Of a DNA stretch of 64,000 nucleotides, positions 1 through 9,464 are shown in pieces. The stretch's first letter is position 1; each line of letters begins with the position of its first letter. Below the pieces are notes generated by a model. The model did not search any database. It saw nothing but the letters and a program-made list of their open reading frames with translations, and was not told the origin of the DNA. Position numbers and translations under genes: made by a program. The DNA lies in NCBI RefSeq assembly GCF_900169275.1, contig NZ_FXZC01000007.1, positions 62,001-126,000 of the forward strand. The letters are read 5' to 3'. The DNA is from Brevibacterium casei CIP 102111. Lineage in GTDB: Bacteria > Actinomycetota > Actinomycetes > Actinomycetales > Brevibacteriaceae.

Positions 1-358
1 AGCCGAGCTGGGAGACGGCGTCGAAGACGGCCGTGGACACCGCCTCGGCGGCATCGAGGAAGGAACGGGGCTGCTCCGTGGGGGGAGGTTCGGTCGCGAA
101 CTCGCTCGGCGGGGCCCAGACGGGACCGATCGCGTCCCGGAGCTTCTGCAGGTCCTCACCGGCGGTCTCGGGATCGCCGTCGGTCACCGACGCCTCGGCG
201 AGGATCCGGGCGATGCGGTTGCGCAGCTCCTGGGAGGCATCGAGCGTCGGGATCTCCGGGGGAGTGTCGAGGCGCAGTCCGCACCCGGAGAGGAGGCCGA
301 GCCCTGCCCCCGCCGCGCCGACGATGAGGACGGAACGACGGGTGAGGGGAGAACGCAT
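1..358 (-). CDS. putative Tat/lipoprotein, N-terminal part only (3' end outside window)
   Basis: Reading leftward from ATG at 358, the open frame runs off the window without a stop, giving about 119 residues. It begins MRSPLTRRSVLIVGAAGAGL and continues to a lipobox, LLSGC, with Cys at about residue 26; the TRRSVL stretch could also suit the Tat route. This predicts a membrane-anchored extracytoplasmic lipoprotein. The visible mature part is helical, polar and Pro-rich, with no motif I recognise. In other actinobacteria a DUF4439 (ferritin-like) protein is often encoded next to rimP, so that is a candidate identity, but the diagnostic part lies outside the window. A -10-like TACGAT at 370-365 lies 6 nt before the ATG, which would suit a leaderless transcript. 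It is divergent from rimP. Confidence 0.7.
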   Translation of the reverse strand, partial: MRSPLTRRSVLIVGAAGAGLGLLSGCGLRLDTPPEIPTLDASQELRNRIARILAEASVTDGDPETAGEDLQKLRDAIGPVWAPPSEFATEPPPTEQPRSFLDAAEAVSTAVFDAVSQLG

Positions 359-378
359 AGGGCAATCGTAGCGGATGC

Positions 379-408
379 TTAACCTTCGCCCGGGGTCTCG
401 CATAGGGT
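379..408 (+). promoter_or_regulatory. candidate promoter for rimP-nusA
   Basis: TTAACC at 379-384 and TAGGGT at 403-408 are separated by 18 bp and lie about 105 bp before the rimP start. No other good hexamer pair is seen in the divergent intergenic region. This rests on motif inspection only. Confidence 0.4.
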
Positions 409-512
409 GGGATGCACCGGTGACGGGACCGGCTCGGCGGCCCTCGGAAACGAGGGCGGGACGGCTCCCGATCGGTGTGGTCAGCAGTCGTCACGAGAGG
501 AACGGAGAGAGC

Positions 513-977
513 ATGGACGAGGACGTCGCACGGATCGAGGCGCTGCTGAGGGAGCCCCTGGCCGAGGCCGGGTTCCACCTCGAGACCGTCAAGGCCGTCG
601 CCGCGGGACAGCGGCGCACGCTCACGGTCGTCGTCGACCTCGACGAGTCGACCGCGGAGCCGATGTCGATGGACAAGATCGCTGAGTCCACGCGCATCGT
701 CGGCGATGCCCTCGACTCCGTGGAGGTCTTCCGCGACAAGCCCTACCAGCTCGAGGTGACGAGCCCCGGAGCGACCCGGAAGCTCGAACAGCCGCGTCAC
801 TTCCGGCGGGTGCTCGGGCGCCGGCTCGAGGTGAGCACGAAGAAGGAGAGCTTCAAGCTCGACCTCGAGGAGGTCGCCGACGACGCGATCAGCGGTACCG
901 ACCCCGCCCGGCGGGAGAAGCGGACGGTCGGCCTCGGCGACATCGTCAAGGCCCAGGTGGAGCTGAAGTTCCGGTGA
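513..977 (+). CDS. rimP: ribosome maturation factor RimP
   Basis: This 154-residue protein matches the usual RimP length. RimP assists assembly of the 30S ribosomal subunit in the cytoplasm. The N-terminal half carries the alpha/beta domain (VKAVAAGQRRTLTVVVDLD) with the family signature YQLEVTSPGATRKLEQPRHF near residues 73-92, followed by the SH3-like C-terminal part (GRRLEVSTKK). I start it at ATG 513, preceded by GGAGAGA, rather than at upstream in-frame codons, because homology begins at MDEDVARIEALL. It is first in the rimP-nusA-ylxR-infB order typical of bacteria and probably shares a transcript with nusA 108 bp downstream. Confidence 0.93.
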   Translation: MDEDVARIEALLREPLAEAGFHLETVKAVAAGQRRTLTVVVDLDESTAEPMSMDKIAESTRIVGDALDSVEVFRDKPYQLEVTSPGATRKLEQPRHFRRVLGRRLEVSTKKESFKLDLEEVADDAISGTDPARREKRTVGLGDIVKAQVELKFR

Positions 978-1085
978 GGGCAACTGCGATACACTGGTTC
1001 GCCTGATAAGTGAACACCGACAATTCAATGCGTCAGGCGGTCAGCGGCACGACCGCACCGCCTGGGGCCGGAGAGGATAAGGGCC

Positions 1086-2048
1086 ATGGATATCGATCTC
1101 GATGTTCTGCGCGTCATCGAACGTGAGCGCGAGATTCCGTTCGACACTCTGATCGAACTCATCGAGCAGGCGCTCTTCCTTGCCTACCAGAAGACCGAGG
1201 GCGCGTGGCCCGATGCCCGTGCCGAACTCGACAAGTCCACCGGAGAGGTGCGCATCTGGGCGGTCGAATTCGACAACGACGACAATCCCATCGGCGAATT
1301 CGACGACACCCCCTCAGGCTTCGGACGCATCGCCGCGCAGACCGCGCGCCAGGTCATCCACCAGCGTCTGCGCGATGTCGAGGACGAGACCCTGCTCGGC
1401 TCCTTCAAGGGGCGGGAGGGAGAGATCGTCTCCGGCACCATCCAGCAGGGTCGGGACCCGCAGATGGTCCAGGTCGACCTCGGCGAGGTCGAAGCGGTGC
1501 TGCCCCCGCACGAGCAGGTGCCCGGCGAGGAGTACAAGCACGGCACCCGTCTGCGGGTCTACATCGCCGACGTCCACAAGGGACCCAAGGGCACCTCGGT
1601 GACCGTCTCGCGCACCCACCCGAACCTCGTCCGCCGGCTCTTCGCCCTTGAGGCGCCCGAGATCGCCGACGGCACCGTCGAGATCGTCTCCCTCGCCCGA
1701 GAGGCGGGCCACCGCACGAAGCTCGCGGTCCGCGCGACGAAGCCCGGCGTCAACGCGAAGGGCTCGTGCATCGGCGAACTCGGCTCCCGTGTGCGTGCGG
1801 TGATGAACGAGCTCGGGCAGGAGAAGATCGACATCGTCGACTACAGCGACGACCCGGCGAAGTTCGTCGCCCACGCGCTCTCCCCGGCGAAGGCCACCCG
1901 CGTCGACATCCTCGACGCCGGCAGCCAGGAGTCCCGGGCCGTGGTCCCGCGCGACCAGCTCTCGCTCGCGATCGGCAAGGAGGGCCAGAACGCGCGCCTG
2001 GCCGCGAAGCTCACCGGCTGGAAGATCGACATCGTCGCCGAGGACTGA
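1086..2048 (+). CDS. nusA: transcription termination/antitermination factor NusA
   Basis: NusA binds RNA polymerase and modulates pausing, termination and antitermination. The 320-residue product has the actinobacterial short form without the C-terminal acidic repeats of enterobacteria. The N-terminal RNAP-binding domain opens with MDIDLDVLRVIEREREIPFD. An S1 domain follows at about residues 108-180 (GREGEIVSGTI, VQVDLGEVEAVLP), then two KH domains with GSCIGELGSRVRAV near 227-240 and LAIGKEGQNARLAAKLTGWK near the C-terminus. The RBS GGAGAGGA lies just upstream of ATG 1086. A TACACT hexamer at 990-995 could give an extra promoter in the 108-bp gap after rimP. Confidence 0.96.
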   Translation: MDIDLDVLRVIEREREIPFDTLIELIEQALFLAYQKTEGAWPDARAELDKSTGEVRIWAVEFDNDDNPIGEFDDTPSGFGRIAAQTARQVIHQRLRDVEDETLLGSFKGREGEIVSGTIQQGRDPQMVQVDLGEVEAVLPPHEQVPGEEYKHGTRLRVYIADVHKGPKGTSVTVSRTHPNLVRRLFALEAPEIADGTVEIVSLAREAGHRTKLAVRATKPGVNAKGSCIGELGSRVRAVMNELGQEKIDIVDYSDDPAKFVAHALSPAKATRVDILDAGSQESRAVVPRDQLSLAIGKEGQNARLAAKLTGWKIDIVAED

Positions 2049-2155
2049 GGGCGACCGCCTCGGCGAGGCGTGCTGCGGTCCCGACAAGGCGCCCGAACAC
2101 CTCGGCGTGATCCCGACCACGTTCGCCGGTGGCGGAACCGGGAATGGAAGTGCTG

Positions 2156-2161
2156 TAGAAT
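2156..2161 (+). promoter_or_regulatory. candidate -10 element for leaderless ylxR
   Basis: TAGAAT lies 8 nt before the GTG at 2170, a distance that puts the transcription start on or next to the start codon. No convincing -35 is visible. Confidence 0.4.
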
Positions 2162-2169
2162 TGTTGACT

Positions 2170-2445
2170 GTGAATGCTGGCAGTGCACCTCAACGGACGT
2201 GCATCGCCTGCAGGCAGACAGCGGATCGGGACGAGCTCATGCGCTTCGTGCATCGCCCCGACGAGCGGCCGGCCATCGTCCCCGACGTGTCGAAGACACT
2301 GCCGGGACGAGGGGCCTGGATGCACCCGGATGCGAAGTGCCTCGAGAAGGCGCGGACATCCGCTCCCTTCGCCCGAGCCTTTCGGACGAAGATCACCGCT
2401 TCGGACCTTCCGGAGCTGGACACCGAACCCAGACAGAACGGGTGA
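2170..2445 (+). CDS. ylxR: YlxR family RNA-binding protein (DUF448)
   Basis: This is a small basic protein of about 91 residues with the YlxR signature CIACR near the N-terminus and GRGAWMHPDAKCLEKA in the middle. The family binds RNA and, in Bacillus, has been tied to RNase P and global regulation. It sits in the conserved slot between nusA and infB. The start is uncertain. GTG 2170 gives VNAGSAPQRTCIACR and has a -10-like TAGAAT 8 nt upstream, so the mRNA could be leaderless. TTG 2161 has GGAAG at 2146-2150, 10 nt upstream. The choice only changes three N-terminal residues. Confidence 0.9.
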   Translation: MNAGSAPQRTCIACRQTADRDELMRFVHRPDERPAIVPDVSKTLPGRGAWMHPDAKCLEKARTSAPFARAFRTKITASDLPELDTEPRQNG

Positions 2446-2579
2446 GCCAAGAATGGATGACAAGTAGTGAGTGTCGTGCGATGACACCCTCACCGGAATT
2501 CGAGAGAGCAGTGTAATGAGACCTGCTCTTCATTGATGAGGTTTCTTCCTGACCGGGAAGGAACCCGGACAGGAGAACT

Positions 2580-5420
2580 GTGGCAAAGCCCCGTGTCCAT
2601 GAGCTCGCGAAAGAGCTCGGCACAACCAGCAAGATCGTCCTCGAGAAACTCAAGGACATGGACGAATTCGTTTCGTCCGCCTCCTCGACGCTCGAAGCCC
2701 CCGTCGTGCGACGGGTGAAGGAGGCATTCGCCGATTCCGCGCCTGCCGGCGGCAAGGCCGGAGGCGATTCGACCAAGAAGCCGGCTGCGAAGCCCGGAAA
2801 GGCCGCGGCCAAGCCCGGCGCTCCGGCTGCCAAGCCCGCAGCGAAGCCCGGCGCCAAGCCGGCGGCGAAGTCCGAGTCCGCTGCCAAGCCGGCGGCGAAG
2901 TCGGCACCCAAGCCTGCCGCGAAGCCTGCGGCCGAGACCCCGGCCTCCCCAGCGGCCGGCGAAGCCCCGGCACGTCCGGCGGCTCCGAAGCCCGCAGCAG
3001 CCCCGAAGCCGGGTGCGGCCAAGCCCGGTGCTCCGAAGCCCGGCGGTCGTCAGGGCGGTGCGGGCAGCGCTCGTCCCGGCAACAACCCCTTCGCTCCCTC
3101 GCAGGGCATGCCGAAGCCCGGTGGACGCTCAGGTGCCCCGAAGCCCGGCGGCCGTCAGGGCGGTCAGGGCGGTGCGCGTCCCGGCAACAACCCGTTCGCG
3201 AACTCGCAGGGCATGCCCAAGCCCGGCCAGCGTCCTCCGCGCCCCAGCGGTGAGGCAGGCGCAGCCGGTCCTCGGCCCGGCGCCCCCCGCCCCAACCCGT
3301 CGATGATGAAGAACTCCGCGCTCAACAAGCCCGCTCCGGGCCGGGGACGCGGAGGCGGTCGCGGCAACGCTCCCGCCGGTGGACCCGGCGGTCCCGCCGG
3401 CGCACCCGGCGGCGCTCCGGCAGGACGTCGCGGACCGGGCGGAGGCCCGGGCGGCGGTCGCGGTTCGGGTCGCGGTCGCGGCAGCACCCAGGGTGCGTTC
3501 GGCCGCGGCGGCGGTCCCCGCCAGAAGGGCCGGAAGTCGAAGCGGGCCAAGCGCGCCGAGCTCGAGCAGATGCAGGCACCGTCGATCGGCGGTGTCACGG
3601 TTCCGCGCGGCGACGGCGAGACGCCGCTGCGCCTGCGCCGCGGCTCGTCGCTGGCCGACTTCGCCGAGAAGATCAACACCGACCCGACGAACCTCGTCAC
3701 GGTGCTCTTCCACCTCGGCGAGATGGCGACGATCACCCAGTCCCTCGACGAGGACACCTTCCAGGTGCTCGGTGAGGAGCTCGGCTACAAGATCGAGATC
3801 GTCTCACCCGAGGACGAGGACCGCGAGCTGCTCGAGACCTTCGACATCGACCTCGATGCGGAAGCCGCCGAGGAGGACGACGACGATCTCGTCGCCCGCC
3901 CGCCGGTCGTCACCGTCATGGGTCACGTCGACCACGGTAAGACGAAGCTGCTCGACGCGATCCGCTCGGCCAACGTCGTCGCCCGTGAGGCCGGCGGCAT
4001 CACCCAGCACATCGGTGCCTACCAGGTCGAGGTCGAGCACGAGGGCTCCGAGCGTCGCATCACCTTCCTCGACACCCCGGGTCACGAGGCGTTCACCGCC
4101 ATGCGTGCCCGCGGTGCGAAGTCGACGGACCTCGCGATCCTCGTGGTCGCCGCCGACGACGGTGTGATGCCGCAGACGATCGAAGCGCTCAACCACGCTC
4201 AGGCGGCGGATGTGCCGATCGTCGTGGCGGTGAACAAGATCGACAAGGACGGCGCCAACCCGGCCAAGGTGATGCAGCAGCTCACCGAGTACAACCTCGT
4301 GGCCGAGGAGTACGGCGGCGACACGATGTTCGTCCCGATCTCCGCGCTCAAGCGCGAGGGCATCGACGAGCTCCTCGAGTCGGTCCTGCTCACCACGGAC
4401 GCCGCGCTCGACCTGCGGGCGAACCCGAACAAGGCAGCCCGCGGCATCGCGATCGAAGCGAAGCTCGACAAGGGCCGCGGCGCCGTCGCGACCGTCCTCG
4501 TCGAGTCGGGCACGCTGCGCCAGGGCGATGCGATCGTCTGCGGCACCGCGTTCGGCCGTGTGCGTGCGATGTTCGACGAGAACGGCAACTCCGTCTCCGA
4601 AGCGGGACCCTCGCGTCCCGTCCAGGTGCTCGGACTCTCCTCGGTCCCGCGCGCCGGCGACTCGTTCATCTCCACCGATGACGACCGCACCGCACGCCAG
4701 ATCGCGGAGAAGCGCGACGCCATCGAGCGCAACGCCGCCCAGGCCCGCGGCCGCAAGCGGATCAGCCTCGAGGACTTCACCAAGGCACTCGCCGAGGGCA
4801 AGGTCGACATGCTCAACCTCATCCTCAAGGGCGATGTCTCCGGTGCCGTCGAAGCGCTCGAGGACTCGCTGCTCAAGATCGACGTCGGCGACGAGGTCGA
4901 CCTCCGGATCATCCACCGCGGCGTCGGTGCGATCACGGAGAACGACATCAACCTCGCCACCGTCGACAACGCGATCGTCATCGGCTTCAACGTCCGACCC
5001 GAGGCCAAGGCCCGCGACCTGGCCGACCGCGAAGGCGTCGACGTGCGCTACTACTCGGTCATCTACCAGGCGATCGACGACATCGAGAACTCGCTCAAGG
5101 GCATGCTCAAGCCCGAGTTCGAAGAGGTCCAGACGGGCTCGGCGGAGATCCGCGAGGTCTTCCGGTCCTCGAAGTTCGGCAACATCGCCGGTTCGATCGT
5201 CCGCGACGGGGTCATCACGAGGAACTCGGCGGCGCGGGTCACCCGCGACGGCGTGGTCATCGGCGACAACCTCAAGGTCGAATCGCTGCGGCGGTTCAAG
5301 GACGATGCGACCGAGGTCCGCGAAGGCTACGAGTGCGGCATCGGACTCGGCAGCTTCAACGACCTCAAGGTCGGCGACATCATCGAGACCTTCGAGATGC
5401 GCGAGAAGCCGCGCGACTGA
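2580..5420 (+). CDS. infB: translation initiation factor IF-2
   Basis: IF-2 is the GTPase that delivers fMet-tRNA to the 30S subunit. The 946-residue product has an IF2-N helix domain (residues 1-50, [19 protein letters not shown]). A long low-complexity Pro/Ala/Lys then Gly/Arg-rich linker spans roughly 55-320. A second IF2-N-like region precedes the GTPase, with G1 GHVDHGKT (about 448-455), G3 DTPGH (about 498) and G4 NKID (about 552). Domains II-IV complete the C-terminus. The start is GTG 2580 with AGGAGAA upstream. The A/P/K-rich linker is repetitive at DNA level (aagccsgc-type repeats), which is normal for actinobacterial IF-2. Confidence 0.97.
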   Translation: MAKPRVHELAKELGTTSKIVLEKLKDMDEFVSSASSTLEAPVVRRVKEAFADSAPAGGKAGGDSTKKPAAKPGKAAAKPGAPAAKPAAKPGAKPAAKSESAAKPAAKSAPKPAAKPAAETPASPAAGEAPARPAAPKPAAAPKPGAAKPGAPKPGGRQGGAGSARPGNNPFAPSQGMPKPGGRSGAPKPGGRQGGQGGARPGNNPFANSQGMPKPGQRPPRPSGEAGAAGPRPGAPRPNPSMMKNSALNKPAPGRGRGGGRGNAPAGGPGGPAGAPGGAPAGRRGPGGGPGGGRGSGRGRGSTQGAFGRGGGPRQKGRKSKRAKRAELEQMQAPSIGGVTVPRGDGETPLRLRRGSSLADFAEKINTDPTNLVTVLFHLGEMATITQSLDEDTFQVLGEELGYKIEIVSPEDEDRELLETFDIDLDAEAAEEDDDDLVARPPVVTVMGHVDHGKTKLLDAIRSANVVAREAGGITQHIGAYQVEVEHEGSERRITFLDTPGHEAFTAMRARGAKSTDLAILVVAADDGVMPQTIEALNHAQAADVPIVVAVNKIDKDGANPAKVMQQLTEYNLVAEEYGGDTMFVPISALKREGIDELLESVLLTTDAALDLRANPNKAARGIAIEAKLDKGRGAVATVLVESGTLRQGDAIVCGTAFGRVRAMFDENGNSVSEAGPSRPVQVLGLSSVPRAGDSFISTDDDRTARQIAEKRDAIERNAAQARGRKRISLEDFTKALAEGKVDMLNLILKGDVSGAVEALEDSLLKIDVGDEVDLRIIHRGVGAITENDINLATVDNAIVIGFNVRPEAKARDLADREGVDVRYYSVIYQAIDDIENSLKGMLKPEFEEVQTGSAEIREVFRSSKFGNIAGSIVRDGVITRNSAARVTRDGVVIGDNLKVESLRRFKDDATEVREGYECGIGLGSFNDLKVGDIIETFEMREKPRD

Positions 5421-5442
5421 CGCTCTCGTGAGCTGATTGGCC

Positions 5443-5474
5443 AAGCGGCCGGTGCGATCACGCACCGGCCGCTT
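5443..5474 (+). terminator. perfect 14-bp hairpin between infB and rbfA
   Basis: The arms AAGCGGCCGGTGCG (5443-5456) and CGCACCGGCCGCTT (5461-5474) are perfect complements around an ATCA loop, 22 bp after the infB stop. There is no long T tract, so it may be a weak terminator, attenuator or processing hairpin rather than a full stop. TATAGACT just downstream (about 5482-5489) could restart transcription for rbfA. Confidence 0.7.
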
Positions 5475-5538
5475 CGCTCCTTATAGACTTCTTCCCAGCA
5501 CTCACCGGCACCCGACCGGCCACGACAAAGGACACCAC

Positions 5539-5976
5539 ATGGCAGACGCAACCCGCGCACGCAAGATCGCCGACCAGATCAAGGTCATCGTCGCGAGCAC
5601 GATCGAACGCAGGCTCAAGGACCCCCGGCTCGGCTTCGTCACCGTCACCGATGTCCGCGTCACCGGCGACCTCCAGCACGCGACGATCTTCTACACCGTC
5701 TACGGTGACGGCGCCGACCTCGAGTCGACGGCCAAGGCGCTCGAATCCGCGAAGGGCTTCATCCGCTCCGAGGTCGGCAAGGGTCTGACGATCCGGCTGA
5801 CCCCGAGCCTCGAGTTCATCGCCGACGCCGTCCCCGAGGAGGCGCTGCGCCTCGACAACCTCCTCGCCCGAGCGGCCGCCGACGACGCGCGCATCGCCGA
5901 TCTCAAGAAGGATGCGAAGCCCGCCGGCGACGCCGACCCGTACAAGCGGTCCGAGGTCGAGTCCGACGAGTCCTGA
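5539..5976 (+). CDS. rbfA: 30S ribosome-binding factor RbfA
   Basis: This 145-residue KH-like protein is needed for 16S rRNA 5' end maturation and cold growth. The family core is plain: [50 protein letters not shown], then the terminal helix with [22 protein letters not shown] 5539 follows AAAGGACACC. Upstream in-frame extension to TTG 5437 would run through the hairpin and adds nothing conserved. The C-terminal 25 residues are acidic and probably disordered. It sits in its usual place after infB, but its usual partner truB is separated by an exported-protein gene. Confidence 0.94.
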   Translation: MADATRARKIADQIKVIVASTIERRLKDPRLGFVTVTDVRVTGDLQHATIFYTVYGDGADLESTAKALESAKGFIRSEVGKGLTIRLTPSLEFIADAVPEEALRLDNLLARAAADDARIADLKKDAKPAGDADPYKRSEVESDES

Positions 5977-6098
5977 GACATCCGCCGAGGTGAGGGCGGG
6001 CGGTCCCGGCGCCGACCCGTGTGCCGCGCCCTCGCCGAGGCGGTAGCCGGGTGGGGGAGCGGAAGCGACCTTGCTCACGATGGGCAGAAAAATCCTGC

Positions 6099-6170
6099 GT
6101 AACAGTTTTGTTATCTTTCCGCGATGCCCTAGACTTTTTCGGGTAACGATCTGATTACGACTCTGTTAAG
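6099..6170 (+). promoter_or_regulatory. AT-rich promoter region with repeated GTAAC-type motifs
   Basis: TTGTTA (6108-6113) and TAGACT (6130-6135), 16 bp apart, form a good sigma-70-type promoter. Around it lie GTAAC at 6099 and 6143, GATTAC at 6153 and GTTAAG at 6165. GTAAC direct repeats recall the binding sites of the actinobacterial cell-envelope response regulator MtrA, which controls wall hydrolases. That link is inference. The region is conspicuously AT-rich against its surroundings. Confidence 0.45.
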
Positions 6171-6181
6171 GGATTTCTGCA

Positions 6182-7060
6182 TTGGGTAAGCACTCTTCAC
6201 CAAAGCCCGGCTTCGCCAAGCAACTGATCCGGGACCTCGCTCCCGCGGCCAAGCGCTCGACCGGTCGGCACTCGGCTGAGGCCCCCTCGACGGCCACGTC
6301 CGTGCTCGCCACGGTCAAGCAGCGGCCCGTCGTCGCAGCGATCGCCGTGCCGGCCGCCGCGACGGCCGCCGTCGTCGGCTCGAGCGTCGTCATGGGACCC
6401 CCGCAGACCGGGGAAGTGACGACCGAGGCCGCGAGCACCTCGCAGCAGCAGGAGGCGCCCGCCTCCACCGGCGTGAGCCAGGAGGAGATCGACGCACAGC
6501 GCGAGAAGGCCGGCAAGGAGTACATCGAAGAGGTCAAGAAGGACCCGAAGTACAAGAACAAGACCTCCTCGAAGACCACCCTCAACGTCAAGACCCCGAA
6601 GCCGAAGCCGACCCAGGAGTCGAGCGCGCAGGCCTCGAAGAGCGCGTCGGGCTCGAAGGGCGAGGAGAAGTCGGAGTCGAAGGGCGGCGGCAGCACCCCG
6701 TCGGGCGTCGAGACGCCCCCGTGCAAGGTCTCGTCCTCGATCGAGTCGGGTCTCCTGCCCAACGCCGTCAACGGCTACCGTGCCGTGTGCGCGAAGTTCC
6801 CCGAGGTCAAGACCTTCGGTGGCCGTCGCCCCGGCACCGGCTCGGACCACAACACCGGCGAAGCCGTCGACATCATGATCGCCGGCTCGACCGGCGACCG
6901 CATCTCCGAGTACCTCATCAAGAATGCGAAGGCGCTCAACGTCAAGTACGTCATCTTCGAGAAGCGCATCTGGATGCCCGGCCGCGGCTGGAAGTCGATG
7001 GAGGACCGCGGTTCGGCGACGCAGAACCACATGGACCACGTCCACGCCTCGTTCAACTGA
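6182..7060 (+). CDS. exported cell-wall-associated protein with C-terminal VldE/ARB_07466-like domain
   Basis: The 292-residue product starts at TTG 6182. It has a long basic N-terminus, a hydrophobic segment at about residues 50-72 (VVAAIAVPAAATAAVVGSSV) serving as signal or membrane anchor, then a Ser/Lys/Glu-rich flexible region to about residue 180. The C-terminal domain (about 183-292) contains GSDHNTGEAVDIMI and ends NHMDHVHASF. This conserved His/Asp pattern is shared with M15-like and VldE/ARB_07466 C-terminal domains found on actinobacterial wall enzymes. A wall-modifying role is likely; the exact reaction is not known to me. It lies between rbfA and truB with its own AT-rich promoter, and only 4 nt separate it from truB. 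Confidence 0.82.
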   Translation: MGKHSSPKPGFAKQLIRDLAPAAKRSTGRHSAEAPSTATSVLATVKQRPVVAAIAVPAAATAAVVGSSVVMGPPQTGEVTTEAASTSQQQEAPASTGVSQEEIDAQREKAGKEYIEEVKKDPKYKNKTSSKTTLNVKTPKPKPTQESSAQASKSASGSKGEEKSESKGGGSTPSGVETPPCKVSSSIESGLLPNAVNGYRAVCAKFPEVKTFGGRRPGTGSDHNTGEAVDIMIAGSTGDRISEYLIKNAKALNVKYVIFEKRIWMPGRGWKSMEDRGSATQNHMDHVHASFN

Positions 7061-7064
7061 CCAG

Positions 7065-7991
7065 GTGAGCGAGACTTCCCCGCAGGGCATCCTCGTCTGC
7101 GACAAACCGCAGGGGCTGTCCTCCCACGCCGTCGTCTCCCGCATCCGCCGCTGGTACGGCACCCGCAAGGTCGGCCACGCCGGCACCCTCGACCCGATGG
7201 CCACCGGCGTCCTCGTCCTCGGCCTCGGTCGGGGAACGAAGCTGCTCGGCCACATCACCGGGGTGTCGAAGACCTACGCAGCGACGATCCGCCTCGGCGC
7301 CGGCACCCCGACCGACGACGCCGACTCCGAACCGGACGTCTTCGCGGACCCCGCGCGCCTGGCTGCGGTCACGGACGCCGACATCGCCTCCGGGGTCACC
7401 GCCCTGCGCGGGCCCATCGACCAGGTCCCGAGCGCCGTCTCGGCGATCAAGGTCGACGGCAAGCGCTCGTATGCGCGTGTCCGAGCCGGCGAGGACGTCG
7501 TCCTCGAACCCCGCCGAGTCGAGGTGACGCAGTTCGACGTCCTCGAGACCCGGCGGGACAGTGCCGGGGGCGGACACATCGACCTCGACGTCGTCGTCGA
7601 CTGCTCCTCGGGAACGTACATCCGGGCCCTCGCCCGCGACCTCGGTGCGGGCCTCGGGGTCCACGGTCATCTCACCGCACTGCGCCGCACTCGGGTCGGG
7701 CCCTTCGACCTCCAGGGCGCTGTGACGATCCCCGACGACCTCGACACCCCCGCCCCGCCACTCATCCCGCTCGCCGAGGCGGCCTCCCAGCTGCTCCCGA
7801 CCGTGACCGTCGATGCGGCCGGGGCGAGGGACCTCATGCAGGGCAAGTCCCTGGCCGGACCGTGGACGACGACCGGGGTCGACGGCAGCGACGTCGCCGT
7901 GACCAGCGCCGGCGAACTCGTCTCCGTCGCCGAGGTCCGCGCAGACGGCAGCCTCAAGTCCCGCACCGCGTTCGCCATCGGCCTCGCCTGA
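7065..7991 (+). CDS. truB: tRNA pseudouridine-55 synthase TruB
   Basis: TruB isomerises U55 in the T-loop of tRNAs. The 308-residue protein starts at GTG 7065 (VSETSPQGILVCDKPQGLSSH). It shows the catalytic motif GHAGTLDPMATGVLVLGLGRGTK cut short as HAGTLDP with its catalytic Asp, plus KTYAATIRLG and the CSSGTYIRALARDLG motif. The C-terminal extension of about 70 residues resembles the actinobacterial TruB C-terminal domain. Longer in-frame extension into the upstream gene is rejected because homology begins at the GILVCDKP segment. It is 4 nt after the VldE-like gene and probably translationally coupled to it. Confidence 0.95.
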   Translation: MSETSPQGILVCDKPQGLSSHAVVSRIRRWYGTRKVGHAGTLDPMATGVLVLGLGRGTKLLGHITGVSKTYAATIRLGAGTPTDDADSEPDVFADPARLAAVTDADIASGVTALRGPIDQVPSAVSAIKVDGKRSYARVRAGEDVVLEPRRVEVTQFDVLETRRDSAGGGHIDLDVVVDCSSGTYIRALARDLGAGLGVHGHLTALRRTRVGPFDLQGAVTIPDDLDTPAPPLIPLAEAASQLLPTVTVDAAGARDLMQGKSLAGPWTTTGVDGSDVAVTSAGELVSVAEVRADGSLKSRTAFAIGLA

Positions 7992-8143
7992 GCCGCCGCG
8001 GGGCGTCGCGAACCGACCGATCGGGCGGAAACCGACTCACAGCGGCCGCTCCGCGCGCATGGAGAGCCCCCGCTGAGGACCGGTTCGCACGCATCATCCC
8101 ACTGCGATACTCTGAGTCGGTGCACGGAAGGAGCAGCGCTCGA

Positions 8144-9082
8144 GTGGAGATCTATCACGGGCTGGACGAGGTCCCGCAGGACGGCATCGGCACCGTCATC
8201 ACCCTGGGCAACTTCGACGGCGTCCACCGTGGCCACCAGACCGTGCTGCGCGCCGTCGCCGCCGAGGCTGACGAGCACTCCCTGCGATCGGTCGCGATGA
8301 CCTTCGACCCGCACCCGCGCACCGTCCACCAGCCCGAGACGCCGACGCAGATGATCACGAGTGTGCGCCAGAAGTCGCAGCTCATCGCTGAGACCGGCAT
8401 CGACGCCCTCTTCATCCAGCCCTACGATCTCGACTTCGCCGCTCAGACCCCTGAGGAGTTCGTCTCCCGCTACTTCGTCGACGGCCTCGACTGCCGGTGT
8501 GTCGTCGTCGGCGACGACGTCCGCTTCGGCCACGACAACGCCGGGACCATCGAGACCCTGCGCCGCCTCGGCGAGGAGTTCGGGTTCACCACCGTGACGA
8601 TCGACGAGGTCGGACGCGGGGGACGGTACTCGTCGTCGCGGATCCGTGACCAGATCATCTCAGGCGATGTCGCCGAGGCGGCCGATCAGCTCGGCCGCTA
8701 CCACCGGGTCGAGGGCACCGTCGTCCACGGCGACGCCCGCGGACGCGATCTCGGCTTCCCCACGGCGAACCTCTCCGCCGACGGCGAGGGCCTCATCCCC
8801 GCTGACGGCGTCTACGCGGGCTGGGCGAGCTTCGAGGGGGAGGACCACCCGTTCCCCGCCGCGATCTCGGTCGGCACCAACCCCACCTTCGAGGGCTGTG
8901 ACCGCCGTGTCGAGGCCTATGTGCTCGACAAGGAGTTCGGGGAGTTCGACGTCTACGACCGGCACATGGTCCTCGAGTTCGTCGCCCGCATCCGCGGTCA
9001 GGTCGCCTTCTCCGGCCTCGACGACCTCATCGCGCAGATGCACGAGGACATCGCCGATGTGCGCGAGGTGCTCCACACCTGA
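8144..9082 (+). CDS. ribF: bifunctional riboflavin kinase/FAD synthetase RibF
   Basis: RibF phosphorylates riboflavin to FMN and adenylylates FMN to FAD. The 312-residue product has the N-terminal nucleotidyl-transferase domain (TLGNFDGVHRGHQ, then SSSRIRDQI near residue 165) and the C-terminal flavokinase domain (HGDARGRDLGFPTANLS, with the PTAN motif). I choose GTG 8144 (MEIYHGLDEV), preceded by GGAAGGAG at a 10-nt spacing. TACTCT at about 8108-8113 may be a -10 element in the 152-bp gap after truB. Confidence 0.95.
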   Translation: MEIYHGLDEVPQDGIGTVITLGNFDGVHRGHQTVLRAVAAEADEHSLRSVAMTFDPHPRTVHQPETPTQMITSVRQKSQLIAETGIDALFIQPYDLDFAAQTPEEFVSRYFVDGLDCRCVVVGDDVRFGHDNAGTIETLRRLGEEFGFTTVTIDEVGRGGRYSSSRIRDQIISGDVAEAADQLGRYHRVEGTVVHGDARGRDLGFPTANLSADGEGLIPADGVYAGWASFEGEDHPFPAAISVGTNPTFEGCDRRVEAYVLDKEFGEFDVYDRHMVLEFVARIRGQVAFSGLDDLIAQMHEDIADVREVLHT

Positions 9083-9175
9083 TAAGCTGATCTCTGCCGT
9101 TTTCACCGGCCGCGGTCCCATAGGGCTGGAACAGACAGGTTCCGGCGCCGCGCAACGATACGTCAGGAGAACTCC

Positions 9176-9445
9176 ATGGCTCTCGATACTGCCACCAAGC
9201 AGGAGATCATCAAGGAATACGCGACTCACGAGGGCGACACCGGTTCTCCCGAGGTTCAGGTTGCCCTGCTCACCCGCCGGATCACCGATCTCACCGAGCA
9301 CTTCAAGGACCACAAGCACGACCACCACTCGCGTCGCGGCCTGCTGCTCCTCGTCGGCCAGCGCCGTCGTCTGCTCAAGTACCTGCAGGCGGTCGACATC
9401 GAGCGCTACCGCTCGCTCATCAAGCGCCTCGGTCTGCGCCGCTGA
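9176..9445 (+). CDS. rpsO: 30S ribosomal protein S15
   Basis: At 89 residues this is the standard S15 length. S15 binds the central domain of 16S rRNA as a primary assembly protein. It carries the full family sequence ([45 protein letters not shown] in part) and ends [11 protein letters not shown] 9176 follows AGGAGAACTCC. It precedes pnp as in most bacteria, with a strong hairpin between them. Confidence 0.98.
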   Translation: MALDTATKQEIIKEYATHEGDTGSPEVQVALLTRRITDLTEHFKDHKHDHHSRRGLLLLVGQRRRLLKYLQAVDIERYRSLIKRLGLRR

Positions 9446-9464
9446 TCGCATCCGATCTCGTCCG

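Noticed and set aside
33..371. 112-codon plus-strand frame at the left edge
   Set aside because: Shadow of the lipoprotein gene on the minus strand, which has a signal peptide and lipobox.
2820..3540. Repeat element in infB
   Set aside because: The A/P/K and G/R-rich repeats are the normal low-complexity linker of actinobacterial IF-2.
3804..5465. 553-codon open frame antisense to infB
   Set aside because: Same composition artefact; infB is certain on the other strand.
6061..6181. Possible ydaO/c-di-AMP riboswitch before the wall-protein gene
   Set aside because: The leader after the predicted transcription start is only about 40 nt, too short for that riboswitch, and I see none of its conserved core.
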